From Silene latifolia (taxonomy: Eukaryota; Streptophyta; Magnoliopsida; Caryophyllales; Caryophyllaceae), in contig NC_133538.1 in NCBI RefSeq assembly GCF_048544455.1, positions 5,548,658-5,612,657 of the forward strand: DNA of 64,000 nucleotides, in the 5' to 3' direction. The notes beneath the pieces are model-generated. The model saw only the letters and a list, made by a program, of their open reading frames with translations, was not told the origin of the DNA and searched no databases. Positions 22,629-32,804 of this stretch are shown piece after piece. The translations under genes and the position numbers were made by a program. The first letter of the stretch is position 1, and every line of letters begins with the position of its first letter.

Positions 22629-24834
22629 TGTAAAGAACTACAAATATGGAGGAAAAGGAAATATTAACATTTGTCTTTTTAAATCATACTTGTAAAATAT
22701 TAACAAGATATGAACATTTATATAGTGACCTCTACCCAACTATCATAAATGATTCCAAGATCCAAATTCATATTAACTTGGGCACGGTATGGCCGATGAA
22801 ACCCTTATCAATATAACTCGGTGGATTAACGTTTTAATCGATTCTACTTTTAGAACTCTTGGTGGATAAAATTACCCTAATAATTATCTATAGCCAAAAA
22901 CACATCCTACAAGGGCACGGTATGGCCGATGAAACCCTTATCGAAAAACTTTTGTTGGGTTCAATCCAAATTTCGAATAAATGTGTCCATGATCCAAATC
23001 CACATCAACTTGGGCACGGTATGGCCGATGAAACCCTCATTAACATGAACTCGGTGGATTAACATTCATCACCCACTTCCCCTACGTAACAAGGTTTGTA
23101 CCCCGGTAGGGCCGAGTGCACTCCCTCGCGAAATAGGTTTTCATGGTTTCTACTATTTGGTAAGGCTATGTCTCAATTAATTGTTTTAGCGAGAGGTCAT
23201 GTCAATTTATTATCTATCACGTTTTAAGTGAACTAAAGCGGTGAACTAAGATAATTCTAATTGACACGGTCGATAAACTCGATGAGATGAGGATGCATGT
23301 TTTAGTTATGGCGATTTAGCGATGCATGCAACATATAAATAAAATGCAAACATAAAAATAAATCCTAGTATGGCCTTCCTAAAATAGAAAAACTATTACA
23401 TATTCGGAAACCAACTCCATTGGTCCCTTGAACTTCGGTTGTGGCACGCATCTCGAGGTAACACCGTCTTTATGTATCGCCATCTTGAAGAAATCCGTCT
23501 TTGGGAACTCCGAGATAAATTAAATTACATAATTTCCTATTATACATTTGTAACTAAAATAAAATAAATCTATTAAATTACAAAACGGTGATACGAGATC
23601 ACAATAAAATTACAACCGAATCGATATTCCTTTACATTTCGGGTAATACCAATTAAAACTAAGGCCATACTAAGTAAAAATTACATAATTCAAAAATTAC
23701 ATAAATTAAATTATGACAATCATAAAGAAAATGCAGCATTATAATATGTATGAACATGCCCAATTTTATGCTAAATCGCCTTTAATAAGCCAATATCGTA
23801 TATTACTTGGTTTTTACGGATTTGCGTGATTTCAACATTTTACAATCACAAAAATTACATAAATTCATATTTATGCATAAATTAATTACCCTAACCTCTT
23901 AGGACTCAAAATTTAGTCTTCACTAATTATTTGACCATAATTAACTCATATTTATAAAATTTGTTCATTAATGGACTTAAAATTACAAAAATAAGCTATA
24001 AACTTCAAATAAATCACAAAATTTCAAATAAATTTGAAATTTGAAATTTAAACTCATGAAAATTCTGGAAAAATACCATGACACTCATAATGTTCAAAAC
24101 CTTAGGTTAAAAATTTCGAATTTTTTTTGGAAAAACAATGTTGCGGTTTATCGATTTTAACTAAAATGATCATAAAAATATGTGAAAAATTATATACATT
24201 AACTTTTCAATTTTAGATCTGAAAAAGATAATAAAATGCAACATATTATGTTTTTCTTTAGTCATAGAGTATGATTTATTAATTTTTCAATAATTAGGTC
24301 ACTATCCATGCCATTTTTTTCAAAAATCCATAAATCATGCAAAAAGACTTCACTATAGCCCATTATTTTACACACATCTTGTAAAATTGCATGTGACAAC
24401 ATACTAAATTTCTATGACCAGATTCGAAATTTATCTCATATTAACCTATTTTTCACCTAAAATCGATTTTAATAATGAAAAATCCATTTTTCGAGCATAA
24501 CATGTCCAAAAATTATGAAAATTTACAGGTCATCTCAAAATAATATATGTGATAACATATCCAAAAATCACTGGAAAATTCGAAGTATAGCTAATTTTAG
24601 ACCGAAAATGACATTTTTACTCATAAAATCATATTTAAATGCCATTATTGTAAAATATGAACAATAAAAAATCCGTAAATTAACCAAAATATCCTAAAAA
24701 CATTTTAGGACCAGAAATTTAACATGCATAAATTAATTTCGTGATATCTCATAATAACACTAATTATTCAAATTTTATATGTTATTCTTATAACTCGAAA
24801 AAACTTTTAACCGATTTGCATGCAAACAACCATG
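22629..24834 (-). other. C1 leader between primer site and gag
   Basis: 2.2 kb of AT-rich DNA without coding content. It carries three copies of GGCACGGTATGGCCGATGAA at 22791, 22914 and 23013, each followed by accct(t/c)at. Such a long leader is unusual and probably includes relics of the lost gag region. Confidence 0.6.
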
Positions 24835-24847
24835 GCTCTTGATACCG
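24835..24847 (-). promoter_or_regulatory. Primer binding site of C1
   Basis: Minus-strand CGGTATCAAGAGC follows two bases after the 5' LTR. It resembles TGGTATCAGAGC, complementary to the 3' end of initiator tRNA-Met, with a C for the first T. Confidence 0.7.
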
Positions 24848-24849
24848 AT

Positions 24850-26124
24850 TGAAGGATAAGTAGATCTATATACTAACATATTCATATATGTTCCATTTTA
24901 ATTTTTCATAAAATTAACAAGTGATCTTATGCATGCAAACATTTTAACAAAATAAAGAAGAATTCATCCTTACATTGGAATTTCGGTTCATATGGGCACA
25001 AAAGAGATCTCCTTCTCTTTTGTTCTTGAGCTTTCCTTTTGGATGAACACAGACCCAAGTGTAGGATCTCTCCCAAGGAATTATACCCAAAGCACACTGT
25101 TAAATAAAATCAATATTATAAATACTAGTACAATATTAATTTTGTAAGAAAATTGACCCAAAATAATTTTGGTTTTATCTCCTAAACCGGGTAGGAGAAG
25201 GAGGAAGAGGGAAAATATTTTTATCTCTCTAAAAATATTTTTGATGAGATGAATGAATAATAATTATCACACACACACACACATGCATATGGTGAATAAT
25301 AAAATTTAAGCAAAAGAACCCTTGTTCTTTTCTAGGTGAAACCGGGTAGGAGGGTGGAGGAAGGCCAATGCATGGGCTTGGTGCTCTTCCACAAGACACA
25401 CTAGGTATGCATGCCTAGTTGTAGAAAAATGATTACATCTTCCACTAATTTTAATTAACATTATAAGAATATGTTAATTACACCCAATATTTCGGTCCAT
25501 ATGGATAACATGGAATCCATTTTATTTTTTGTCAATTGTCAATATGTCACATGTCATATGTTGCATAAATTTGTTGTGCATTTTTAACATATTAAAAATC
25601 AACGTATTATTAAAAATACGTCACATACAAAAATTGACTTAGTAATTCATAATTACTTGTATCAAAATATTTTACCAATTTATAAATCACAACAATTTGT
25701 ATTTATAACAATTCATTCAAATTTAATTGTTTCCTTAAACAATAATTTCATCTGAGTAATGATACAATTCGATTACTCAGACCGTATCTCATTTTAATCA
25801 ATTTCAATGTGATACGTAAATTTTACTTCCAAAATCGTCCGTCAATTTTTCAAGTAATTTAATTAACTCGTAAAATTATACGATTAATTAAATGATCAAT
25901 TAAGAGTGTTGCCCTATAGGTATGACCTAGGGGATCAACTGATCACCACCGTCGCATCGACGCACAATGTCAAACTCTAGTCACCAATCGTTACCGATAT
26001 ATGTTGATCGGTTGACAAGAAAATATTACTTCCCAATTGTATTCTTTATAATGAGATTTAAACATGTGATCATCATGATCAACAGTCGTGATCGCATTAT
26101 TGTCGGAGGACACATATTCCAACA
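24850..26124 (-). repeat. C1 5' LTR
   Basis: Pair of 17049-18318. It has a longer (CA)n run near 25268-25280. Its outer end is followed by the CAAAC duplication. Confidence 0.93.
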
Positions 26125-26129
26125 CAAAC

Positions 26130-27118
26130 TTACCGTACTGTCGCTCGATCTTTGCGTCCTTCAGACGACCTGGGAAGGGCACTCTGGTAGCAATGAGTGG
26201 ACCCGCAACTTTCTCTTTACCTTTATCAATGCGTGACACCTCCACAACAGGGGAAGATGACACGGTAGCGGAATTGGATAGTAAAATAGGATCTCCGCCA
26301 CTTCTGGTACTCGATCGAGCACAATTACCACTCGATCGAGTGGTTTCACATTGCAATATACTCGATCGACCATTCTCCTTACTCGGTCGAGTAATGTCCT
26401 TTTCTGGTTTACTCGATCGAACGTTTTTATCACTCTATCGAGTGATTTCTTCAGCAAATTCAGTCGATCGAGTAAGAATATCACTCGATCGACCATCTTC
26501 AATTTCTGCAGTACTCGACCGACCAGTATTTTCACTCGATCGAGTGATGGGATGAATTGATTCACTCGATCGAGTAGATAGATCACTCGATCGAGTGTCT
26601 TGATTACACGCAGCAAGTATTTCGGCTAAAAACTCATTCATATCATCCTCAGGGGCATCTTCAGCTATCAGAACCCTGTCTTCCGGTTCCTTTGGCTCTT
26701 CATGAGTAAGGCCAAATAGGAGGTTCGTTGCATTGGTTGGATTGCATGTCGATAGAAGCTTGGCTTGGTCACTCGCGAGTGTTAACTGCGCGACTTGTTC
26801 TCTTAATTCCGCTATGACAGCTTCTTTCCTATTGCACTTCTCATCAAATTGTTGTGATATGCTCAACATAAAAGATTTCAATTCGGCAATTTCCTCATTT
26901 ACAGGAGGAGAAACTGGCTGCGGCGCTGGCGTAGAAAGAGCAGAGACGTTCTTTATTTCTTCATATAGCTGAGAAAAAGGAACTCCTTGCTTGTATTTCT
27001 AATAAGCAAGGACGCGCTCCATACTTGCCAGGCATCCAATAGGGTCATGCCCTTCCATGCCACATCTACCACATGGCTCTATATGTTCAGTAATCGAACA
27101 AACCTGTGATTTAGACAT
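26130..27118 (-). pseudogene. A2 gag: zinc knuckle, coiled coil and palindrome-encoded repeats
   Basis: Starts at ATG 27118, only about 140 bp after the primer site. Residues 16-29 are a CCHC knuckle (CGRCGMEGHDPIGC). A TAG follows ten residues later (26999-27001). The same frame then continues with a likely coiled coil (EEIAELKSFMLSISQQ, EAVIAELREQVAQL), an acidic stretch, and a 12-fold RSS repeat (TRSSDLSTRSSESIHP and on) encoded by ACTCGATCGAGT palindromes in 17-codon units. A second stop (26435-26437) arose by a TCG to TAG change inside one palindrome. The end (GPLIATRVPFPGRLKDAKI) leads into C1. A capsid domain, normal in Athila gag, is absent. Confidence 0.8.
26305..26598. repeat. Exact 21/30-bp palindrome array inside A2 gag
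   Basis: Centres (GATC or variant) begin at 26313, 26334, 26364, 26385, 26415, 26436, 26466, 26487, 26517, 26538, 26568 and 26589: twelve sites with strictly alternating gaps of 21 and 30 bp. The unit is 51 bp, or 17 codons, six times over. Every site falls in the same gag frame. Confidence 0.95.
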
Positions 27119-27254
27119 TCTGGCAAATAGACTTACAAAGCAACGAACAACCTGCAAAACTTATCAAAACTTTGCAGAAATAAGATCAGCCTCAAGGAAT
27201 AAATTTCTTGAGACGAGAGACAAACTTAATTAAAGCAACAAAAATTGCGCCACC

Positions 27255-27272
27255 TCCCCGGCAACGGCGCCA
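27255..27272 (-). promoter_or_regulatory. Primer binding site of A2
   Basis: Minus-strand TGGCGCCGTTGCCGGGGA, the usual Athila primer site (reported as tRNA-Asp type), five bases inside the LTR end. Confidence 0.85.
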
Positions 27273-27277
27273 AAATT

Positions 27278-28669
27278 TGACACGGCTATCGCGTATCTGT
27301 CAAAAATACCAACTGGATCTAACTAATATAGCTAGGGAAGTCGGGTCGAATCCACAGAGAGGTAGGAAATTGTCAGCTTAATCTAAGTTCGTCAAGGTAA
27401 CCAAATTGGGGGGGTTTTTAATCGTGATATTCTAAACTAATAAGAAGGTAAGGAAGAGAAAATAAGAGAATAAAGATTAACCAAGGAGAGAAAAACAGCT
27501 AAGACAGACGGTTCACCATAATCATTCGGTCAAGTAATCTAGGTCTCAGGTCAATGCAAATACGATCTAAGGAGCAGTGAATATCTCCTTTCGGTCTCAA
27601 TTCGCCCTAAAGCGTAAATAGCTTAGCTTTCTCCCTAACTACAATACCCTATTGTTCGCTACTAGTCTCGCCTTTTCCAACCTTTCGGTCCAGGTCAAGG
27701 GTCACTAAGATATAAATGTCTAATTGCATCGACTCAATTAAATGTATACGTATAAATGCAAAGAATTAACAACGAAGATTATACCAAAGATTAACCCAAT
27801 AAATCGATTACTATTCCCTCATAATTATGGATACCCTATAGCCTTAGCAGAAGAAAATTAGCTACTCATTATCATCGAATTAACAATAACAACAAATAAA
27901 TAATTGAAACTAGACATGATAATAAACTAATAAGGAATGAGTTAAAGCAATTATGATAACAATAAAAGGGAAGAAGTAATTAAAGCAAATGATTAAAAAT
28001 TAAGAGATTAAAAGAGATTGATAATACCAATAAAAATCCAAATCTGAGTAGCCAAAGAGTAAAGGAAGGGTAAAATCCAAAGAACATTAACCAGTGATAG
28101 AGTAAAAGTGAACAGATCGAAGACCCGAGTTACGTTGTTCACTCCTTCAGTCTTATACAAAAAATTCCATCCTAAACCTAATCTATGGACTAATTACAAA
28201 AGCCCATAAGATAATTAGGCGGAAAAAATCTTTAGAAGGACAAACCATTCGATCGAGTGGTAATAAACCAGTCGATCGAGCAACTATACGTCAATCCTCT
28301 CGATCGAGTAGAAATAAACTACTCGATCGAGCACTCCTTGCTTTGTCTCCTCTTTTGTATACTCGGATTGGTCGATCGAGCATCCTCAGGCATATAAAGC
28401 ATTCGATCGAGCATAAAATCTACTCGATCGAGCTGTTTAAGCACGTTAGACCTTGAAGCACTTCCCGAATCCAGCTCACGCGTCTTCCATAAATGCATGC
28501 AAATGGGACGGATTAAGGCTCGATTTAGCTCCTCTTTGGTCAATTCCTGCAAATTACATAAAACGAACCAAAGTAGAATATTCGGGGAATTTGTAGCTAG
28601 ATGCTACATAAAAAGTACAGAAATGCGTGTAAAAATGAGATAAAAACCTTATATAAAAAACACGCAGCA
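27278..28669 (-). repeat. A2 5' LTR
   Basis: 1392 bp. On the element strand it starts TGCTGCGTGTTTTTTATATA and ends GATACGCGATAGCCGTGTCA. It holds a palindrome array (28251-28436) and a TATA-like box on the minus strand (28152-28157). It was inserted into the RT gene of T1. Confidence 0.85.
28246..28436. repeat. ACTCGATCGAGT array in the A2 LTR
   Basis: GATC centres begin at 28251, 28274, 28302, 28325, 28374, 28405 and 28426. Units start at 28251, 28302, (28353, degenerate) and 28405, keeping a 51-bp period. The array ends about 95 bp upstream of the TATA-like box in the transcription direction. Confidence 0.9.
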
Positions 28670-29844
28670 CATATCCTCCATGCTGTCAAGACTTTATTTA
28701 CCATGACAATGTTAGGAAGCCACTCCGGATAGTCACATTTTTCGATGAATCCTGCGGACAGTAATTTGTCCACCTTTTTTTATGGCAGCATCTTTTTCGG
28801 TCGACATGTTTCTTTTCTTCTGTTTGACCGAAGTACACGTTGGGTCTACGTTTAGCTTGTGAACGATGACTTCTTTACTCACACCCGGCATCTCATCGGC
28901 GGAGTAGGTGAAAACGTCTTTGTTTATTACTGGTACTCAGATCATTCGGTCTCTGAAGGTAGGTGTCATGTCCTCTTCTATGATCACTGACCATCCAGGG
29001 CCAAGCTCGACTGCAGTAGTCCTTGCCCCCAGTACTGATCATTTGTGATCAGTATAAATTTTCTTTCCTTTTACTTGCCTCTGCCTCAGGTGTGGGGCGC
29101 TTGGAGCTCTTTTGCTCCTCTCGGCAGGAGTTGCTCCCGGCCGTTCCAGGGTTTGGCTCGTCTCTTTTCTTGGCTGAGGAATTGTTCTTGAAAGCCATTA
29201 CGTTGCATGACCTCGAGGAGATCTGACTTCCATGAAGTTTTTTCGCTCTTCCGGCGTCTGACACATACATAAGTGTCAGTGCCCGGACGGACATTGCCGC
29301 ATTGTTCTCGCCCAGAGTTTGCCTTCCGATCAGAACATTGTATACAGACTCGGCGGCGATCACTGTGAACATGGCATGTACCTTGCTCATTTGTGCTTCT
29401 CTTCCAAACAGGACAGGCAGCATAATGGTTTCCATTGGGGCTAACGCCTCTCCCGAGAAACCATAAAGTGATCTGCTGGTCGGTTTCAAATGCTGATGTT
29501 TAAGGCCGAGTTGCTCTAAGGCGGGTCAGTACAGTAGGTTGGTGTAGCTTTGGTGTCGATTAGGCATCTCCTAACCATGTCGGTGCTGATCTTGAGGTCA
29601 AGTATGAGTGGGTCATGGTGAGGACTCACTATGCGTATGTGGTCAAATGCGTTGATTGTCATGTCGGGCGTTTTAGCGATCGACGCGTCTTTCGGCATGA
29701 TGCCGACCTGGGCAATTAGGTTCCGGAGGTCTTCCATGAGCTTGTTGTGCGTGGAGCCCTCATCGCCTTCCCCAGTGACCATGTGAATGATGGGGGTGTC
29801 ATTCTCCAAATCATCTACGCGTTCTGGCTCTGACCTGTAGGGGG
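28670..29844 (-). pseudogene. T1 protease and start of reverse transcriptase
   Basis: From 29844 down: YRSEPERVDDLENDTPIIHM, then a protease reading PLILDLKISTDMVRRCLID with active-site Asp but a degraded following triplet and a stop near 29516. LYGFSGEALAPMETIMLPV and VYNVLIGRQTLGENNAAMS are Tat protease landmarks. From about 29000 it reads the RT N-terminus (SADEMPGVSKEVIVHKLNVD), stopping at the A2 LTR where the conserved WRMC motif would begin. Multiple stops and shifts. Confidence 0.75.
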
Positions 29845-31430
29845 TGATGCGTGCCTTTTTAACGTATTTATTTACTTATTCGACACGTATTTCTATGAGC
29901 TTATTTGTTTAATTCTCTTTATTTTTCCCCGTATTTGCTACTTTGGTATGTTTCGTGTCCTTTGCAGGATTGAAACTCATTTGTGCATTTACAAGCCGAG
30001 TCCGTTTAATAATGGAACAAGAAAGAGTATAGAAAGGGCTTAGACGAGCTTGGAAGAGTGGGATTTATACATGTTCTAGTGACGAATGGCCAATGTCTAA
30101 CGAAATCCGTCATTCGATGCAATATACTATGTCATCCTATGTTGCATCCAAGTGCGTTCCGTATATAGCTAGAAGTCGTTCTACCTTCATCAAGCTAAGT
30201 CATCCTCCATTTCTTAATATACAGCCATAGTCGTCCCGTTGCTCTACCTATGTCGTCCTCCATTGTTGATGTATATCATCCTCACCCGGCCATGACTTTC
30301 ACCAGTGGTTCCTACACTCGTCATCAAGTCGTTCGACCCCTGGTTTCATGTCGATCAACCTTAGCTTGTTACACGTTGTTATGTCGTCCTACCTGCATCA
30401 ATATGTCATCCGACCAACCACCAAGTCGTCCTACACTAAGAAGGAAGTCGATCGACTTCGGCTTATATTTTCCTAGACTTTAAGCATGTTTAAACGTTTA
30501 AGTCACCTGTTTTACTTTCTTTGTGGGATTGGACTATTTAAGCTCTTGTAAACATTATTTTAGGGCATCTCGTTTTTACTGTGAAAGGATTACGATACTT
30601 TTTCTGCTCTACAAACTTGAGATCTAGAATTATTTCTCTTTCTCTATTGCTCATACTCAATTTCCAATCGGTAATTTTAATTCCTCTTTTCCCTTAATTC
30701 TTCTTTGTTAATTTTATTTATTTCTCTTTTATTATTATGAGTTTAATTTATGTTGTTTAATTTACGGATTAATTTCACTATGAATTCTTTTCCTTTATCG
30801 TCTTATTCAATTATTATTGGTTTTAATTTCATTATGAGTAGCTAAACCCCTTTTGCTAGGATTTAGGGGAGCCATGGATTGAGACGGTATTAATTAGGTA
30901 ATTAGTTTAGTCGATATAATTCGTCTATGTTGTTAATTGTGATATTTGATCGCTTTTAATTGGTTAAGTCGACGTAATTGATTAAATGTATTGGTAAACC
31001 CCGACCTAAGATCGAAAGCCTGGTGAGGGTTAGACCTGTCACAAACATTAGAGTGCCCTAGTAAGTTGCGAGAGCCCGCTAGAAGCATTCTAGGGCGAAT
31101 AGCGTACCGAGAGGACCTTTTCACTGCCCTGTGGACCGATAATTGAGACTAACCTTTTACCCTACGTATGACCCGTAATAATCCATGGTGAACCCATGTC
31201 CTAGATCATTTCTCTTACATTTATCTCGACTCAATTTCTCTTTTTAATCCTTTTATTTATTTGCTTTTATTTTAGTAAAACAATTCAAATAAACCCCGTT
31301 GGTTACTCAGACAGACTTAAATTGACATTTAGATTGCAAATAGCCTCCCTGTGGATACGATCCAGACTTCCCTGACTATATTAGTTAGAGACCAGTTGGT
31401 TATTTTTGATAGGTTGCGACAACCTTATCA
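29845..31430 (+). mobile_element. S1: solo Athila-like LTR
   Basis: 1586 bp beginning TGATGCGTGCCTTTTTAACG and ending GCGACAACCTTATCA, flanked by perfect GGGGG duplications (29840-29844, 31431-31435). T1 coding sequence runs straight across it (KYKAP then YRSEPER). The tail ccctgtggatacgatccagacttccctgact is typical of Athila U5. Solo LTRs arise by recombination between the two LTRs of one element. Confidence 0.9.
30131..30456. repeat. GTCGTCCTAC-type array in S1
   Basis: Motifs GTC(G/A)TCC or GTCGATC begin near 30131, 30175, 30199, 30230, 30252, 30328, 30350, 30383, 30405, 30425 and 30447. Many gaps are 20-24 bp. One site is GTCGATCGAC, a perfect palindrome. The array sits about 80 bp upstream of TATTTAAG (30535-30542), the same location as the arrays in A2 and A3. 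Confidence 0.65.
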
Positions 31431-31435
31431 GGGGG

Positions 31436-31537
31436 CTTTGTATTTGCCCAAGTACCCTCGACGCATGAGGTCCTCTATTTCCTTCTTTAGATGCCGGCAC
31501 TCGCCTGTATTGTGGCAGTTTCCTTTGTGGTAGTCGA
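31436..31537 (-). pseudogene. T1 gag zinc-finger fragment
   Basis: Reads DYHKGNCHNTGECRHLKKEI then EDLMRRGYLGKYKAP, the Tat gag motif before the protease. It continues into 29844 across S1. The upstream side is broken by chromovirus-like LTR sequence. Confidence 0.8.
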
Positions 31538-32804
31538 TGTAAGACCCCCATTTACCAAAGAGCCTTTAACAAGATCTTCTTTAGTAAATAAGCACGTTAC
31601 CATCTCGGTTACCCGAGGTAGTACATATAAAATAGACCATAAAGAAACATTTATTAAAATGAAGTAAACATAATACGGTTAAAAATTCCAAATCCCAAAA
31701 TACAACTCATAATCCAAAATGTGATAACTAATTACTAAACTCAGTGGATGCTACAAATAAAATGACTCGTCAGGCGTCCCGTCCAATCCCGCATATAAGC
31801 TCAATCATCAACACCTGCTAGACTCACTGCTCCCCATTTGCCAGAAATATCAAATGGTTCTTCATAGTTTTGAAAACATACAAAGGTCAGTAACATTTAT
31901 ACAACTAATCATAAGCATAGAGAAACAATCACAAGTAATGAACCACACAACCACTCCATTCTATCATCTATCACCCAAAATCCAGTACCCTGCTTCCAAA
32001 CCGACACGCGAACACCAAATGGCACTCATCGCAACGAGTAGCCTGGTTCCCATCGAAACAGGTAACAAACCCATGCTGATATCAGATCGCAGCACTGAAC
32101 ATTAAAATCCTCGCTCATCACAATGAGCGAACCCAGATCCTTAATGTGCACATCCCCCTTGTAATGGGGGTCACAAGAGGCAATAAATGGGGATGAAATC
32201 CATCGCCCGATATGGCTTCACAATCACAACCACAACCTCCATTACCATCAACAACACAATAATAATCATGATAATAAAGATCACACAATCATATAATCAC
32301 AATATCACAACCGTCTCATAATTAATCATACAATTGTACTGGGAAACCCTACCTTATTCGCAAATCCAAACTAGCACGCAAAGCCACTAGAAATGCTCCT
32401 TTACGAAATCGTCACCTATATAAACAATGTAATTACAATTACTACAACAATCACCGTGACAATTGCTTAACAAAACTCCCCCAACACACCCGAATTAGGG
32501 TTTTGTCAAATATAAAATGAATAAGAATGGAGATCGAGACATACAACACGATTGACACGATACGAAGTCAAATTCGAATACCAAAATGCAAATCTTGCGT
32601 AGATGATGATTAAAGTGATTAAGGAAAGTTTTAATAGATGTTGTACGTTAATATGAAGTTTAGGAATTGTTAAAATGATTTATAAACCTCCCCTAATCAC
32701 CCTAATCAAACCGCGGAAAAACAGCGCCCCGATCGGCCACTAGGTCGAGTGTCACATCCCACTCGGTCGAGTGCCCTATATACTCGACCGAGTGTGCCAA
32801 TACT
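31538..32804 (-). repeat. Chromovirus-like LTR, first piece
   Basis: On the plus strand it starts TGTAAGACCCCCATTT and resembles the start of the next LTR (TGTAACACCCCCATAC). It carries three motifs of the tcGAgt palindrome type (32743, 32765, 32786), about 60 bp upstream of a minus-strand TATAAAT (32678-32684). It is cut at 32804 by the next LTR. Tekay-type assignment rests on the terminal sequence only. Confidence 0.55.

Larger units (their letters stand above)
17049..26124 (-). mobile_element. C1: complete Ty1/copia element
   Basis: 9076 bp bounded by 1270- and 1275-bp LTRs and flanked by the perfect 5-bp target duplication CAAAC (17044-17048 and 26125-26129). On the minus strand: 5' LTR 24850-26124, primer site, 2.2-kb leader, gag tail, protease-integrase-RT-RNase H, polypurine tract, 3' LTR 17049-18318. 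The LTRs differ at a few percent of positions by eye, so insertion is fairly recent. Pol has frameshifts and stops, and the gag N-terminal domain is missing, so it is not autonomous. C2 (62420 onward) is a second copy of the family. Confidence 0.93.
10865..28669 (-). mobile_element. A2: Athila-like Ty3/gypsy element, split by C1
   Basis: Minus-strand order: 5' LTR (27278-28669), primer site, short gag, then after the C1 insertion protease-RT-RNase H, integrase, 3' non-coding region with a palindrome array, polypurine tract, and a truncated 3' LTR (10865-11308). Without C1 it is about 8.7 kb. It has no Athila-type accessory ORF after pol and no gag capsid region. The 3' LTR has lost about 950 bp at the junction with R1. 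Confidence 0.85.

Noticed and set aside
26305-26598. CRISPR-like array (short palindromic repeats with unique spacers)
   Set aside because: Eukaryotic retrotransposon context, 12-bp degenerate repeats, spacers of 9 and 18 bp alternating, and the array is inside gag; no cas genes.
26088-26616. ORFs in other frames across the palindrome array (SLDRV repeats on both strands)
   Set aside because: They result from the palindromes reading open in several frames; only the minus frame joins to gag.
29840-31435. S1 as an intact element
   Set aside because: No primer site, coding region or second LTR between the GGGGG duplications.
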